Of a DNA stretch of 64,000 nucleotides, positions 23,114 to 35,310 are shown in pieces. The stretch covers positions 1-64,000 of the forward strand of contig MU619338.1 of assembly GCA_025201805.1 (NCBI GenBank), given 5' to 3'. A model generated the notes under the pieces. The model was not told the DNA's origin, did not search any database, and saw only the letters and a list, made by a program, of their open reading frames with translations. The DNA comes from Parasitella parasitica. Lineage: Eukaryota; Mucoromycota; Mucoromycetes; Mucorales; Mucoraceae. Within the stretch, counting starts at the first letter, position 1; every line of letters begins with the position of its first letter. Position numbers and translations under genes: made by a program.

Positions 23114-24443
23114 ATGAAAGTCTTACAAAATGTCGAAAGTTCAATTGTCTTGCCACAACAGAGACGGCCTTCTGACATCTTGGAGGAATCTTATGTGGCA
23201 CAAAGTGTCAATAATAGCAGAAGGAATTCGACCACTGATAGCATTGTAGACTACAATTCATTGTCTGCTGCCTCAGACGGCACAGATTTAGATGTCGAGT
23301 CGCTGGTCAACTCTACCATGTGGCCGCTACCGTCTGCTATTGCTGTTACAAGTGCTAACACTGCTGCTAATTCTGGAAACATTTCAAAAGAGCCCTCTCC
23401 GCCTGCTCCTTCTGCACATCCTTTAGACTCTACGCTTATGTTGAATGACTGGAGTCCTAGCCAAATCAAGGACACAGAATGGAAAATACCGTTACAACAT
23501 CCGCAATATTCTCAAGACATGTACTTTTTAAACAATAACGACAGAAACAACCATGACGATAATGACAATTTCTCAATGAATATGATGCCTCAAACACCAC
23601 CTGTTCACAATAGCAATTACAGCCATATGATTCCAGTGAATAATTTTTCGTACAACGGCAGCTTTTCAGACATCACAAATGGAATCAACTCTGCGCCTCC
23701 CTCGATGGTGAATACAGCCTTATCTACGCCAAATAGTGGATTGGTGAAACCACCAATGTCAAATTACTTTCAAGTTCGCAATAGTTTGCCTCCCAACTCT
23801 AAAAGCGTGCCACCGTTTCACAGTGATAATCGTCGTAGGAACTCTACAACTGATACACATCACCCTCAACGCACCTTTGGTAGACGAGCTTTATCACATC
23901 CTTCTGTAGCTTCTGTTGTCAGCCTGACAGCGCATGAGCCAATCTCCAAGATAATCGATGGCATCGAATATATTACATTCTTATATTCACATGACCGTCT
24001 AGTAAAGGAGTACACGGTGCGCACAGACGTGGATAATGTCAATGTAGATGATATAACCATGGATTTCCGGATTCAAAATGCGGTAAGAGTTGCCTTGGTT
24101 GGCTTGATTTGCCCTTTTTTTTCTTTATTATTATTATTATTATTATTGTTATAACTGACTATTGCATACATAGATTTACCCAAGAGCGAATGTTGACAAA
24201 TCCGAATATGATGGTAACCGTTGGAATTACGAAACTACATGCAATCAATTGGGCTGGAAGCTTTGCTGGCTAAACAAGGACCAGCTGTTTGGAAGGAGAG
24301 GCCTCATACAGCGTGCAGTTGATTCTTTTCGTAATCGCCATACTGAAATGCGATCCCGAAGAGTCACCCGTCAAGAAAAAGTAGCCAATGGTACTTTACG
24401 CAAACGTCGATCAAAAAAATCGTTAGCTCATAACATGTTATAA
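23114..24443 (+). CDS. DUF8032-like fungal regulatory protein
   Basis: Two exons (23114-24082, 24174-24443) give 412 residues. The first 270 residues are Asn/Ser/Pro-rich and disordered, like a fungal transcriptional regulator. A conserved C-terminal domain follows: ISKIIDGIEYITFLYSHD, EYTVRTDVDNVNVDDI, DFRIQNAIYPRANV, WNYETTCNQLGWKLCWLN and GRRGLIQRAVDSFRNRH. I associate this block with the uncharacterised fungal domain DUF8032; DNA binding is plausible but not shown. It ends in a basic segment (RKRRSKKS). An alternative 3' end is likely: an open, coding-looking segment at 24519-24709 could be spliced from a GTACTT donor at 24391. The stop at 24443 is therefore less certain than the rest. 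Confidence 0.72.
24122..24150. repeat. TTA microsatellite in an intron
   Basis: A run of about eight TTA units lies inside the single intron of the DUF8032-like gene. Confidence 0.9.
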
Positions 24444-24738
24444 CTAAGAGAATGCTGTATATACTATTTGTATAATTGTATTTAATAAATTCTGTCGCCT
24501 GATGCTTTGTTTATCAAGATAAAGCAAAAACACATGGCGTGCTTCCTCGAAAAATTTACAAGTACAATGTCAAAACTGCACCAGAATTTGGTTGCTCTAC
24601 GGTAGTTATGGAAACGTTCCTGCCAGATGCAGATGTCAACTCAGACGACGACAGCCAACGCCTGCTTCAACTCCAAAGCCACCGCCTTGATGTTTTTTTT
24701 TCTACCTAGTCTACTACTACTATTCTGTACTTGAGACT

Positions 24739-26249
24739 ATGCAAAAAATGGCCAACGGTGCAGTCAGTTTCAAGTTACAAGCGGAAAGCAGCATTTTTCG
24801 CCGAGGAGCATTGCAATTTGTAAAAAAAGATAAGACTATCCAAACACCTGGATGTATGACTTATACGCTTCGAGGTTCTGTTCCTCATCTTATCAAGGAC
24901 AATTTAACATTGCTGCCTATCGAACTTGTGCACATTTCTTTGGAACATTTGTAAATGCAAAAGTACCGTGAAACTAATTTCGATCTAATTAAACATATAT
25001 ATTTATATATGTATTTATATAGTTTGGAACAAAAGGACCCTTCTTCCTTCAAATATCCTTATGGCATCCACAAATATATCAACCTGGAGGTAAGTTTTCG
25101 ATTGCGGTTACCTTTTTTTTTTCTTTTAAATTGATATGTAACGACCTGGATAGAATGAACTGGTTTACTGCGATATTCGTGATCCTGCAAAATTGACACC
25201 CATCTCATTCAATACTGATAAATACCTCTCTGTCGAAACACATGGTGGTGTTCGTCAAGTTACACCGGAAAACTGGGCTGAAGCAATCAGAAATTACCGC
25301 CCTGATGTTGCGGCTTCCATGGCTGACACTGTAACCGATTTAGATGTCAAAACAAAACGTATCAAAAGATCAGTAGATAGAACATTACGCTGGTTGGATG
25401 AGAATTTAAACAAGATAAAGGTAGTATTAGCTTGAGAGGCCCTGGAATTTTTACATGTACTTACCAGTGCTTATCGCAGGACTTGGAGATTCCTGTGTTT
25501 GCTCCTGTCATGGGCCATACAGACGTTGAGGAACGTGCTCGCTCTGCCACGGAAACTGCTGAAAGGGATGTGCAAGGTAGGTTTAAGCAATCCTATAAAG
25601 GAATAGAAAAGGCTTATTGAACTTGTTACGTCAAGGCTTCATTGTCAATCTCTTTGGCCTGGAAAAGGACCAGCTAAGCAAACATGTAAAGGCATCCACT
25701 GATAATTTACCCAACGACAAGCCCAGAGTTGGTTACGGCTTTGCATCTCCTGAGGGTATTTTAGAAGGTGTTGCAAATGGAATCGATTTGTTCGACGGCA
25801 CATATGCATACATAGTTACTGATAAGGGTCGTGCTATCTCATTCAAATTTGGAGAGGAACTGAAGAATGCTGCTGAATCAAAAAATCAGCCGAAAACCAT
25901 CAATCTATGGGACAGCCAGCTAGCTCATGCTTTCGAGCCTATTGACACAACATGTGGATGTGAAGCTTGTTCTCGACCTCACACCAAAGCTTATATCCAC
26001 CACTTGCTCAACGCACATGAAATGTTGGGCCCCATTTTACTAATGAGCCACAACATCTACCAATTGGACAAATTTATGGCTGCTGTTCGCAAAAGTATCG
26101 AGAATCAGCAATTCGAACAGGATATGGAATCTTTTATGAACTTTTATAGTCATAAAAAGGAAGTAAATGGTAGGGACGATCATGAAGATGAGGTTGATGA
26201 TCAGTCTTTAGGCGTTCATTTGAAAAAGAAGAGAACTTTGCTACTTTAA
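24739..26249 (+). CDS. QTRT2: Queuine tRNA-ribosyltransferase accessory subunit 2
   Basis: Five exons (24739-24950, 25023-25089, 25154-25420, 25480-25576, 25636-26249) give 418 residues, as in animal QTRT2. With the catalytic subunit QTRT1 it inserts the micronutrient base queuine at the wobble position of GUN-anticodon tRNAs, often at the outer mitochondrial membrane. Evidence: the start SSIFRRGALQFV then TPGCMTYTLRGSVPHL, central IPVFAPVMG and VGYGFASPEGILEGVANGID, and the zinc site CGCEACSRPHTKAYIHHLL with the three cysteines and histidine in order, followed by the NAHEMLGPILLMSHNIYQ helix. Saccharomyces lacks this pathway, so its presence implies queuine salvage here. QTRT1 is not in the window. 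Confidence 0.88.
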
Positions 26250-26310
26250 GACAGTACGACATGTAAATAAACAGTTTTATAATATGCGCTTTGTCGATTT
26301 ATTATTCTAA

Positions 26311-27433
26311 TTAAACAAAGTTGGAAGAAATCTTCCATCCAATATCTCTGTTGGCATAAAAAGGTACAACAGCACCTAAATCCGCATTGCTGGCAGAAAT
26401 TTCATATTGTTGAGGAACAACAATGTTAGTTTCCTTGACCAAAGTAACCGTTTTGTTCTCGAATCCTGGCTTTTGAGAGAGACCGTAAAATTTCTTACCA
26501 AAATGACAAGCAAAGTTTTCGAGCTTTTCGAGACAACCGATCTCTTCAAAGATCTTGGCGAGGTATGGGAGTACAAGAGGTGTGGTGAATACACCAGCAT
26601 TGGAGCGAGCGCCTTCCTTGGCTGCAACAGGGTGAGGCGCAGAATCTGTACCCAAGAAGAAACGAGGGTGTCCTGATTTGACAACTTCTCTCAAAGCTTC
26701 ACGGTCATGGGGATATTTGGCTACAGGCTTACAGAAGTGATGTGCTTGACCAGCCCAATCATCCACAATCAGCTGAAGGTGGTGAACAGTAATAGTACAG
26801 CCAACAGTGTCGCCCAAGCTTTTGACCATATCTACAGCAGCCTTGGATGTAGCATGCTCCAACACAATCTTCAACTTGGGGAACGCTTCGTGAAGCTTTT
26901 TCAGTTCAGGCAAGAATTTTTCCTCGGCGTTCATGACGCAGATATCACTGTTGTTATCACTAGGACATTCGCCGTGCAAATTCAACACAAGGCCCTCATC
27001 CTCCATGGCCTTGAAAACAGGATAGTACACTTGGTAGTTCTCGATACCGTTCTCGCTGTTGGTGGTGACACCACGAGGGTATGATTTGACACCTGCAATA
27101 CCGGCTTTGGCAGCTTTGCGCACTTCATCTGCAGTGAGGTCAGGAGACAAATAAAGTGTCATGTAAAATGTGACATTAGGAGCAAGGGCTTCCAATTCTG
27201 CTTTATATGCCAAGGCTTCCTCGGTATTTTTGATAGGAGGCTGCAAGTTGGGCTACCATTGATAGAAGTTTGTGATTTATTGCAGTACTTTCCACATTTT
27301 TTTCACTAACCATAATGTAAGCAAGAGACACACCACCTTCTTCAACCTTAGGAGTGACCATACGCATCATATCTCCTTGACGGAGATGAAGATGAAAGTC
27401 AGAAGCAGATGGGATAGTAATGGAAGTAGTCAT
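26311..27433 (-). CDS. URA4: Dihydroorotase
   Basis: Two exons (27433-27311, 27252-26311) give 354 residues. It is a stand-alone class II dihydroorotase, the third step of de novo pyrimidine synthesis: cyclisation of carbamoyl-aspartate to dihydroorotate in the cytosol. Metal ligands are visible: FHLHLRQG near residue 15, the carboxylated lysine in AGVKSYPRG, histidines in LNLHGE, LEHATS and HH, and the catalytic aspartate in LGTDSAPHP. The second exon starts with PNLQPP, the substrate-binding loop. It is convergent with QTRT2, with the two stop codons about 60 bp apart. Confidence 0.95.
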
Positions 27434-27771
27434 GTTGTCCTTTCAGAGCGTTATCCTTGGTTTGTTTGTTGCAGTGCAAAGAGAAGGAAGATAGTCAACA
27501 AGATGGAGGAGGGGGGTTGTAATGACACCCCGCCTGCTTGATTTGATGGAATTCTATGGAGCTGCTTTGATTTAGATGACCGATAACCATTGGAGATTCG
27601 ATCATTTGGGCATTATCAAGACATTACCTTGTATTATATAAATACACTGAAATATTCCTGTTCCAAGGTTTATTTTGCCTATTTATGGATCATTTTTGCC
27701 AAGAGGAATGCAAATTGCTAATACTAAAAAAAGCGTTTATTTAGATTATTCAAGTTTCTGTAGTTTACATA
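27434..27771. other. Intergenic flank
   Basis: No gene is seen. It holds the upstream region of the dihydroorotase gene, including a TATATAA-like patch near 27636-27643, and the 3' flank of the DNAAF5-like gene. Confidence 0.45.
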
Positions 27772-29511
27772 TTATTCAGCATTCTGTACAGTTTTAGACA
27801 CAAGTTCATCTAGTTTCTGTTTGTCAATGTATTCAGTCGAATTGAGTTTAACGATTGTTGTGACAATGCGCTTTTGAATTGATTCCGTTACTGACACTGT
27901 CTCGATAAAGTGGTGCAAGAATGCCACCACTGTATTGACCGTAATGCGGCCAGGATAACCGTTCTTCTCGACAGCCAAGGATTTAATGTCTAATCTTGGA
28001 AGTAGAACATCTAAATAAATCTCGGGCGAGGGTAGCTGGGTAATTATAAGCCCCAATATGTCATGTATTTTGTCTTCAATTGAGAGTTCAGTGTGGTTAG
28101 CGTATGCAATAAACAAGTAATGCACCAATTTCTTCATTGATCTAACTAGATCGTCTGCAGAGGCATATCCCAAAAATAACTTTAGTGAATCGAGACCTGT
28201 CTCTTGTCTAACTTTAATGAAATCGGTAATGCCTTGAAGCAGATATAGAACGCTATGATCGTAGCACATGTGCACCAAATGCCTCAGTCCTATTTAACTT
28301 AAAACATTAATACATCGGACAAATATGTCAATTTGATTACGATTTTACCAATGTTTATTGCTTGCTGTTCATCTGCGGGGACCTCCTTGATGATATCGGC
28401 ATCAGATAAATCCTGTGCACAACTTTTTCCCACTTCAGATATACTGGAAGCACAAGTGTATTGCACACTCGGTAGGTCGTCCAATGTTCCTGATAATATA
28501 ATAGGTAAAATCTGTTCTCCATACTGATATCTATCACGAGGACTCCAACTGCACAACAAGCGACCAAGCACAAGAAATAGGGTATCTCTAACAAGCGCGG
28601 AATTGTCGTAGATCAGCGTTGGTACTATAGGCTGTCTGTCCAATTTCTCGTCATGCTCAAATAATAGGCGTAGCCCTTTAGGTGATGCAATCAGCACTGC
28701 CTCCATTGCCTAGACGGTAGTTTTTGAGTATACTGGCAAGCACCTTCACTCCGTCTGGTTTACCTTGATTCCTTTAACTCGAACTGCTGTATGTTTATGC
28801 ACTAATAGAGGCATAACCAGTCTTATCATTTTTTCACAAGCATAGTCAACGGATTTGGGTTGTTCCTTAGCGTATAGTATAATTAGATCGGCACATTGCT
28901 TTTGGATTTCTGCAAACTGATCATCACCACCTATCTTCATTACCTCCATGAACAATTCGCTCTCCATGACCGATATTTTTGAACATGCCAATCTGGCAAG
29001 TAGAGTCGCACACAGTTGCATCCATGCGTATCGGACCTCCTCTGTTGTCTCGTGTTGTAGTCGTTTTATTAGGTGTTGAAGTAAATGTTCAGTTACAGGC
29101 TTTGATATAGATCCCTTTTTGCAACGATCAACTAGACTTTTTGCATTTGTTTAGAAAAAAAAAAAGGAGCAAAAAGGCACTGACAACTCTCACCTTTTAA
29201 GTATCTCAACTGTTTGCTCTCTGACACTCTCAATTGCACTATTGCTACAAGTAAACAAGGAGTCTTGCAGCTTGCTCAGTAGCTCATTGGCAATGAGAGG
29301 TGCATCGTCCCTTTCCTTGCCTTGTAATGTTTCCTGTTTGACGGCTTGCATTGCTCGTCTCTTGGCAGGTCGTTCTCGGGTGCTGGTATCCTCTAAAATG
29401 GCTAAATGTGGGTTTATAGCCTATTCAGGCGTTGTTTACTACTAATCAATAGTTCCAGGTTCTGTTTTTTTTTTTTTGCCTTACTTGAATTATTTCGTCT
29501 ACTGCTTGCAT
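27772..29511 (-). CDS. DNAAF5: DNAAF5/HEATR2-like HEAT-repeat protein (shortened)
   Basis: Five exons (29511-29485, 29420-29194, 29136-28764, 28709-28349, 28289-27772) give 501 residues of HEAT repeats. The pattern AVRVKGIKAMEAVLIASP, then RDRYQYGEQILPIILSGTLDD, then SISEVGKSCAQDL and INIGLRHLVHMCYDHSVLYLLQGITDF matches the middle of animal DNAAF5 (HEATR2), a cytoplasmic factor that preassembles axonemal dynein arms. Human DNAAF5 is about 855 residues, so this copy is short at the C-terminus. A basic KRR patch lies near residue 25. The first exon of nine codons is predicted from splice signals only. The HEAT-repeat call is firm; the DNAAF5 assignment is by remembered pattern and should be tested by profile search. 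Confidence 0.62.
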
Positions 29512-31035
29512 TTGTTTCTATATTAGAAGCACATACAAATAAATAAAAAAAAAGATTTTCTCCAGTAATACTAAATCTGTTTCGGAGAAGGAACTACTGC
29601 ATGTGCCATTCATTGCAACAGACAACAGAGGTGCCTCAAGTTCGGATGTGTTTTAGAATGGTGTAAAAGAACAATATTTTGGCTAAAGGCTATATCTCTA
29701 CCGCTTAGTAGTTTGCAAAGATATTAGAGATTGCAAATTATGCCTTTAAGCGGGGGGAAAAGGTGCTGGTCATTGATCAAGAGGCCTTTATTTTAACCAA
29801 AACATGAAGCTACATAAAATCAGCTTTTGAGGCCGGATTATACCATGTCTCAGCTATTGATTTATATTGACACATACCCAAGTTACCTATTACGATTATG
29901 CTTTGCTCCTCAATTGAAAATAGATGGTGCATTACTGAAGGCCTAATATATGCAGTGCGTAAATTCAATCCCAGCAGTATGTTGCCATTCAATTTCAAAT
30001 CATGCATCAAATCTTTGTTGCTAAATATCCCAACAAAGTATTAGCTATATCTGATATGAGCAATAGTTGTTGTTTGTCAAAAAACAAGATATGTATCGAA
30101 CCATGTAGCTTACAGTACTATTGATGTACATTTTTATAGAATCAATTTTCAATAATTCAAAAACCACCTTTTTTGATAGTTTTTCACTAAAAGCGACCCT
30201 ATTTTGAGCACATCTTACCCTATAAACCCTACTAATCGATTCATCACATTAATACCTACACGTCCATATCTTTTGCACAACTGTAACTCAACTATTTCTA
30301 CTAAAAATCAAAATCTTGTCGAGACCCAATTGAATCTACCATTTTTCGTCCCAGGCTTTATGCAGTCAAAATCGAACCTTCAAAACCCTATTAACCCAAT
30401 TCCCTTTTTCTCCATTATCTCACTCAAAAAATCATGAAACAAAAGCCATTCCATACCTATTGACTAGCGGAGTTGGAACTTAAATCGAAGTTTCGTTTCA
30501 ATCGGCGATTAAAAATGTGACACTAATTTGCCTTACAAGAAGCCACACTTCCTAATCCGAGCAAGAATAGTTGCAATGAGAAGCGAGTTAAAACAATGGT
30601 AACGACTGCATTCTATAGAAACAGCATTTGTATAGTAAAAGTAAATGTTTCTTGTCTCAGTTGGTTGTATCTGTTAATATGTAACTATATCATCTAGTTA
30701 CTACATCTTGCCAATGCACTTTAAGACACCAAATTTATGTCAAACTTTATTCCCCACGATGAATCAAAAAAAAGTTAATTAATTCATTATATAGAAGTAT
30801 ATATCCGTTCGATATTAAAATGTTAAGATGACTCTTAAGCTCACAACAAGCAGATGCCCAAATGCATATACTATACAAAAAATCAAGCACTCTTGAGTTA
30901 ATTATAATTACATGGTAGACTATTTATGTAAATCGACCTTTTCGTATTCCTCGAATGATACATTAAACAGAAGACTCAAATATAAAGCATAATTGTAACA
31001 GAGTGCAAATAAAAAAAACTGCCAATTGGTTTTGA
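29512..31035. other. Long AT-rich intergenic stretch with gene-like fragments
   Basis: No intact gene is seen. A minus-strand open frame at 29810-30010 (with LNGNILLGLNLRTAYIRPS) looks protein-like, but it is short, unspliceable by eye and unrecognised, so it may be a relic of a repeat-family gene. The rest (30030-30960) is low-complexity AT-rich DNA. Confidence 0.45.
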
Positions 31036-33179
31036 TCATGACTGTTGCTTTGAGTTGTTCTTGTATTTAGATAAAGCATACATAACTTTTTCATCTTGAT
31101 ATAATTCTTTTGATTCTTTAAACAGCACGATATCAACGCCCTTCGCTGCTCGTCTTGCAATAGCTAGCCTTGTGAATAATTGCATCAAGCTTTGTGAAGG
31201 AGGAGAATGCTGATGATCATATGCTGTGTGGCCTTCTATCCTTGCTGTCGATGACCGCAGGGATGCAGCAATATCCAGTGGCTGATGCCCCGTCAATGAT
31301 GGCTCCAAGACTAGCTCTGCTAGTTTGGAAGCAGCCTTGTCTTTCTCGTCATCTACATCATTGTCAAGACACTCTTCATCTGTATCCTCTTCGTCATATG
31401 TGACAGTGGTCGCTGCATTATCATCATGGCGCACGATGGTTGTCGAAAGGTCAGGCGAGGATTCAGTCCTGTGATCTGCAGAAAGATTAGAGGTGAAAAA
31501 TGCAGAAAATGTCAAGCTTCTTTTATTCCTCATGCGGCGACGCTTTTTGGCTTCTTTTGAAAGACGATGACGGCAATGATTTGTGGTTATATCTCTGATA
31601 AATATTTTTATAATCTGGCCTGGGAACTCGTTTGCTATTCTTGTGTAGATCTCCAGATCAATTTCACCAGAATCACCTACAAGGACAAATTTGCGATGTG
31701 GAAAATCTCGCAATATTTTGCATATGGATTCTCGTTTGGAGCGACCTGATTCTTGCACTAGTTTCGAAATAATCCCAGTGCTTGGTCGTAGATGAAAACT
31801 GCCTGGTGGAAAATGATGGTTGTCGATGAACTGATGCAGCATGTGTACTAGCTGAAAAGGACTGTTGGAAACATAATGGTAAGATGCACCTTGATTGTAC
31901 TTTATAGTCAAGACATATATGTAAGTTCAATAGAGTCTTTAAGCTTGTGCATATATTGAGCTTACCCAATGTAAATATGCATCCGCCATACCTGGAACTG
32001 CACGAGTTGGGTTGAAAAAGGTATTAGAGAGTACAGTGCGAGCACCTGATAGTACCCGAGTATCTTTGATGGTGTCGTCAATATCACTGATTACAGACAC
32101 TCCATAGGGTTCAATTAATTGGACTATGCCGTATTTCGGAGGAAAACAAAAGCCTTTTTTAGTGCTGAGATCGCTATTGGACTGGGATCTGATTTTTATC
32201 ATGCGTTCCTCTACAACTGTGTCATTATTACTGTGAGTCCAGGCACCAACTTGTTGTTCTGAGACACGAAATTCGCCTTCGAAGATGCCAGTTCCCTTTG
32301 ATTCCAGTGTAACACCATTTTCATTCATACAAGAACCAGCCCTACTTTGATCGCAGCAGCTGATCTCTTTTTCGTCATCTTCATCACTGCTGGTATTAGA
32401 TCCACGATGGTCGACATTAGAAGCCGTAAATGTAGGGGGATAGGGTGTATCAAGAATGATGGGCAGGGGTTTCACAGCATCATCATGAATGACTATACAA
32501 CTGTGATCCATATATTGTTTTGTCGCATTGCAGATCTTTTGCCATTGTGGTGATGTTTTCTCTGGTGGCAATTGAAAATCTGAGAGGCCGTCGTGTGGTG
32601 TCGGTGGCAATTCGAAGATATGATTGTTGCAAAGCTGAAACCATTCTGCATTGGTGGCCGCTCCGATAGCCTCTATTTCAATTCTCTTGTTGCGTTTACC
32701 TTTCGCCATAAAGTATTTGAATCGATGTTCAAACATTTTATCAGCATTTTCATGAGTTGCAGAGCCTTTTCCAGCAACACTTCTTGTAATACCTACATGG
32801 CTCAATGGTTATAGTCGTGCCCTTAGCCTTTAGATTAGTAATGCCCTTGTTACCTTTCAAAACTCTTTGCTTTGAACCAGGCCTTTTCAAAGATAGCGCC
32901 CATCCTTTTGTGCGGACAATCCACTTGTCAATGTCTGGAATGAAACGTATTGTTATTCTTGTATTTAACTGAATATAAGAGAGAAATCGGCTTACTGGAA
33001 GGGTCTCTGAATGCATAGGTAGGAAATAGGATACACTCACGATCAACTGAACGATGAGCTTTTTTAGTATTTACAGATAGCGGTGATGATTGTGCAGCAG
33101 TTTTTACTGTGGTATTCGAAGCCATTGATAACGATGATTTTGCTGTTAAATGATAGTGCTTTAATGAAGGTTTATGCAT
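31036..33179 (-). CDS. APP1: APP1-like phosphatidate phosphatase
   Basis: Four exons (33179-32996, 32934-32854, 32792-31966, 31899-31036) give 651 residues, or 633 if the second ATG (33125) is used. The N-terminal part includes FPTYAFRDPS and DKWIVRTKGWALS, the membrane-associated beta region. The catalytic domain (DUF2183) shows the HAD-type motif SDIDDTIKDT with the nucleophile aspartate at about residue 325, then FNPTRAVPGM, YVSNSPFQL, LVGDSGEIDLEIY and FPGQIIKIFIRDI. App1 converts phosphatidate to diacylglycerol at cortical actin patches and links lipid metabolism to endocytosis. The C-terminal third is acidic and disordered. In this fungus the linker before the catalytic site (SDEDDEKE region) is also acidic. 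Confidence 0.88.
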
Positions 33180-33316
33180 AGCTGTTTATTTAAAATGGCA
33201 TGTCTTTTGTTGATGTATACGAGGAGAGAAAGAGGAGCAGCAATACAACATGTCTCGGTTCATATATGTAAAATGGAGATCAGTTGATGTCCCGCCGAGT
33301 TGTGTTTTTCCATTTC

Positions 33317-34423
33317 TCATTTCAATTTGTTGCTAAAAACATGCATCCGTGTTATTCCATGTTTCGTGCATTTCATCATCAAATTACTTACAGCCTTTTT
33401 TTGGTTTCTAGATCTTTGATTTTGTTTAGTAATCTCTCGCGGTCTGTGTTTGCGCAGGATAGTTTAGATTCTAATGTTTGCGCAGAGTCGTTGATTTGTT
33501 CAAGTTTGGAGCGCTTTGATTCGGCTTCTACTTCTCTTGAATGTAGAGATTCTTGAAGTTTCTACACAACCATCCTGTTAATAGCCTGCTCACAATCCTG
33601 CAGCTAGTTCTACCTTTATGTCAATATCCAGGGCTCTGCTTTCGTCGTCTAAATTCTGAAATTCGCTTGATGTAGTCTCGATTGAAGTTCTCAAAGCTTC
33701 ATTTTCCTCTTTTATTTGATCCAATTGCTTAACCTCTGCATGTAATCTTCGTTTTACGTCGTCCACTTCCACTTCAAGTGCGGTCAATCGCCTCGAATGG
33801 TTCAAGCTATCATCTTCTAGCTGTTGGTATTCAATTCGTTGATTTGCGTTCAGTTCCTCAATGTTGATTGTATGGTTTCTTTCCAGCTCTTGAAGCTCTG
33901 TTCGCAATGCTGCTGCTTTTTGCAACGCTTCCTTTTCCTGCGATTCTTTCTCATCTTTGGTTATCTCTAATTCACGCTTGAATTTGTGCAATTCATCCAC
34001 TGGAAAGAAAAAAGGGTTAATCAGTATGCGGTTGACGTACTGAACCGTTGTTATTCTCACGTCTTTGCTTGTTCATCTCAAACATATTCGTCATATCTGC
34101 CACTTTACCCTGTTCATAAACAGCTATGGTTCAGAAATATGTCTATTATCCTGCGAATCCCGTCTTACCCTTAGATCCCATGCTGGTCTTTCTTTTAATC
34201 CTGCAGCTGTTGTTTTGAATGACTTTGCCAATGACTTTGGCTCTTCTGGTTTCTTCTTTCTCGGTAACCCTGATTTATTTCCTGCTATTTGTGCGTTCAC
34301 TGCTTTCGCACGAGCCATAGACGCTTTTGTACCTACAATAGCTGGCGTTACTGGTGCTATCTTTCGTTGCTTGCCTTTGCTGGCTAAAGTAGGGGAGGTT
34401 GCAACACGTTTTCTGCTCTCCAT
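33317..34423 (-). CDS. Kinesin-14 tail-like coiled-coil protein without motor
   Basis: Five exons (34423-34169, 34109-34061, 33999-33614, 33561-33392, 33332-33317) give 291 residues ending in a stop. The N-terminus is basic (Lys/Ala/Pro-rich, PRKKKPEEPKSL) and is followed by RPAWDLRGKVADM, a block very like the RPAWDxKGRLxDM found at the start of the coiled coil in kinesin-14 proteins (Kar3/KlpA/Ncd). The rest is a long heptad-rich coiled coil (RRLTALEVEVDDVKRRL, LDQIKEENEALRTSIE). No motor P-loop (GQTGxGKT) appears downstream, where the next gene starts 138 bp away. It may be a motorless partner, or a gene whose motor was lost. The last exon of five codons is tentative. Confidence 0.6.
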
Positions 34424-35310
34424 TATATGTAGAAAAATAAACTGAAAAGGACAAGTGAAATATTTTCAAGGCGAATCAAACTAAATCTATTGCAACTCAG
34501 TGAGAAAGGGCCAACAATGCTTGCAACGTTTAGTGCGCCTGATGGTAACGTAAATCTCTGTTATTCTTCTTTTCTTCGACATTTTTTATATCTGTACAAT
34601 GTTATAACAAGTAAACGCAAATACCGTCTGCTTCTATAACAAAAGACAAACAACGTAACATTGAAATATGTACCTCCTACTATTTACTAGCTGATGAATA
34701 CTCACTTCAAAGTACCAGTTTGCCAATATAAACCCATCTTTCTACCCGTTCGATTTTGTATCATATATCTTCTGTTTTTTTTTAACCAAATGTTCTGTAA
34801 TAGCGTATGATATTTCGTTAGCAACTTTGGGAGAGACAGTTCTTTGAGTTTACTTGTAATACTTGTAGTTTGAATATTGTATTGCTAACAGCTTCTTCTT
34901 TGATTAAATGCTTCACCAGAGCTTTCATTTTCTTGTGGCTTTATTTAATTAGAAACATGTCATCTATGTCTCGATTATATTTGATAGTCTTCAGTTGCTT
35001 GCCTTTCAATTTATCAATCCGCATATCAATTCGTTTTACTTGTTAAAAAGCTTTGTGTTGGGAAGAGCAATATTAATACGAGACATTTTAAGCTGAATAA
35101 GGGTTTCCTATGTATCTAAGATTGCTTTTATTAAACATGTTACGGTGAAAGTCCTTGTATAACGCCTGTAAATTGTTTGAAACACATCTTCGCCAACAAC
35201 CAACACATATTAGCAGTTTAGAGGAGGGTACTACAGAATACAGTAAGGTCAGGTAATGTAACATAATATTTGCAAAATCTTGTCCTTGATGATGATCGAC
35301 AAAATAAATC
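34424..35310. other. Intergenic, AT-rich
   Basis: No gene is seen. It lies between the 5' end of the kinesin-like gene and the 3' end of the EPG5-like gene, both on the minus strand. Confidence 0.5.
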
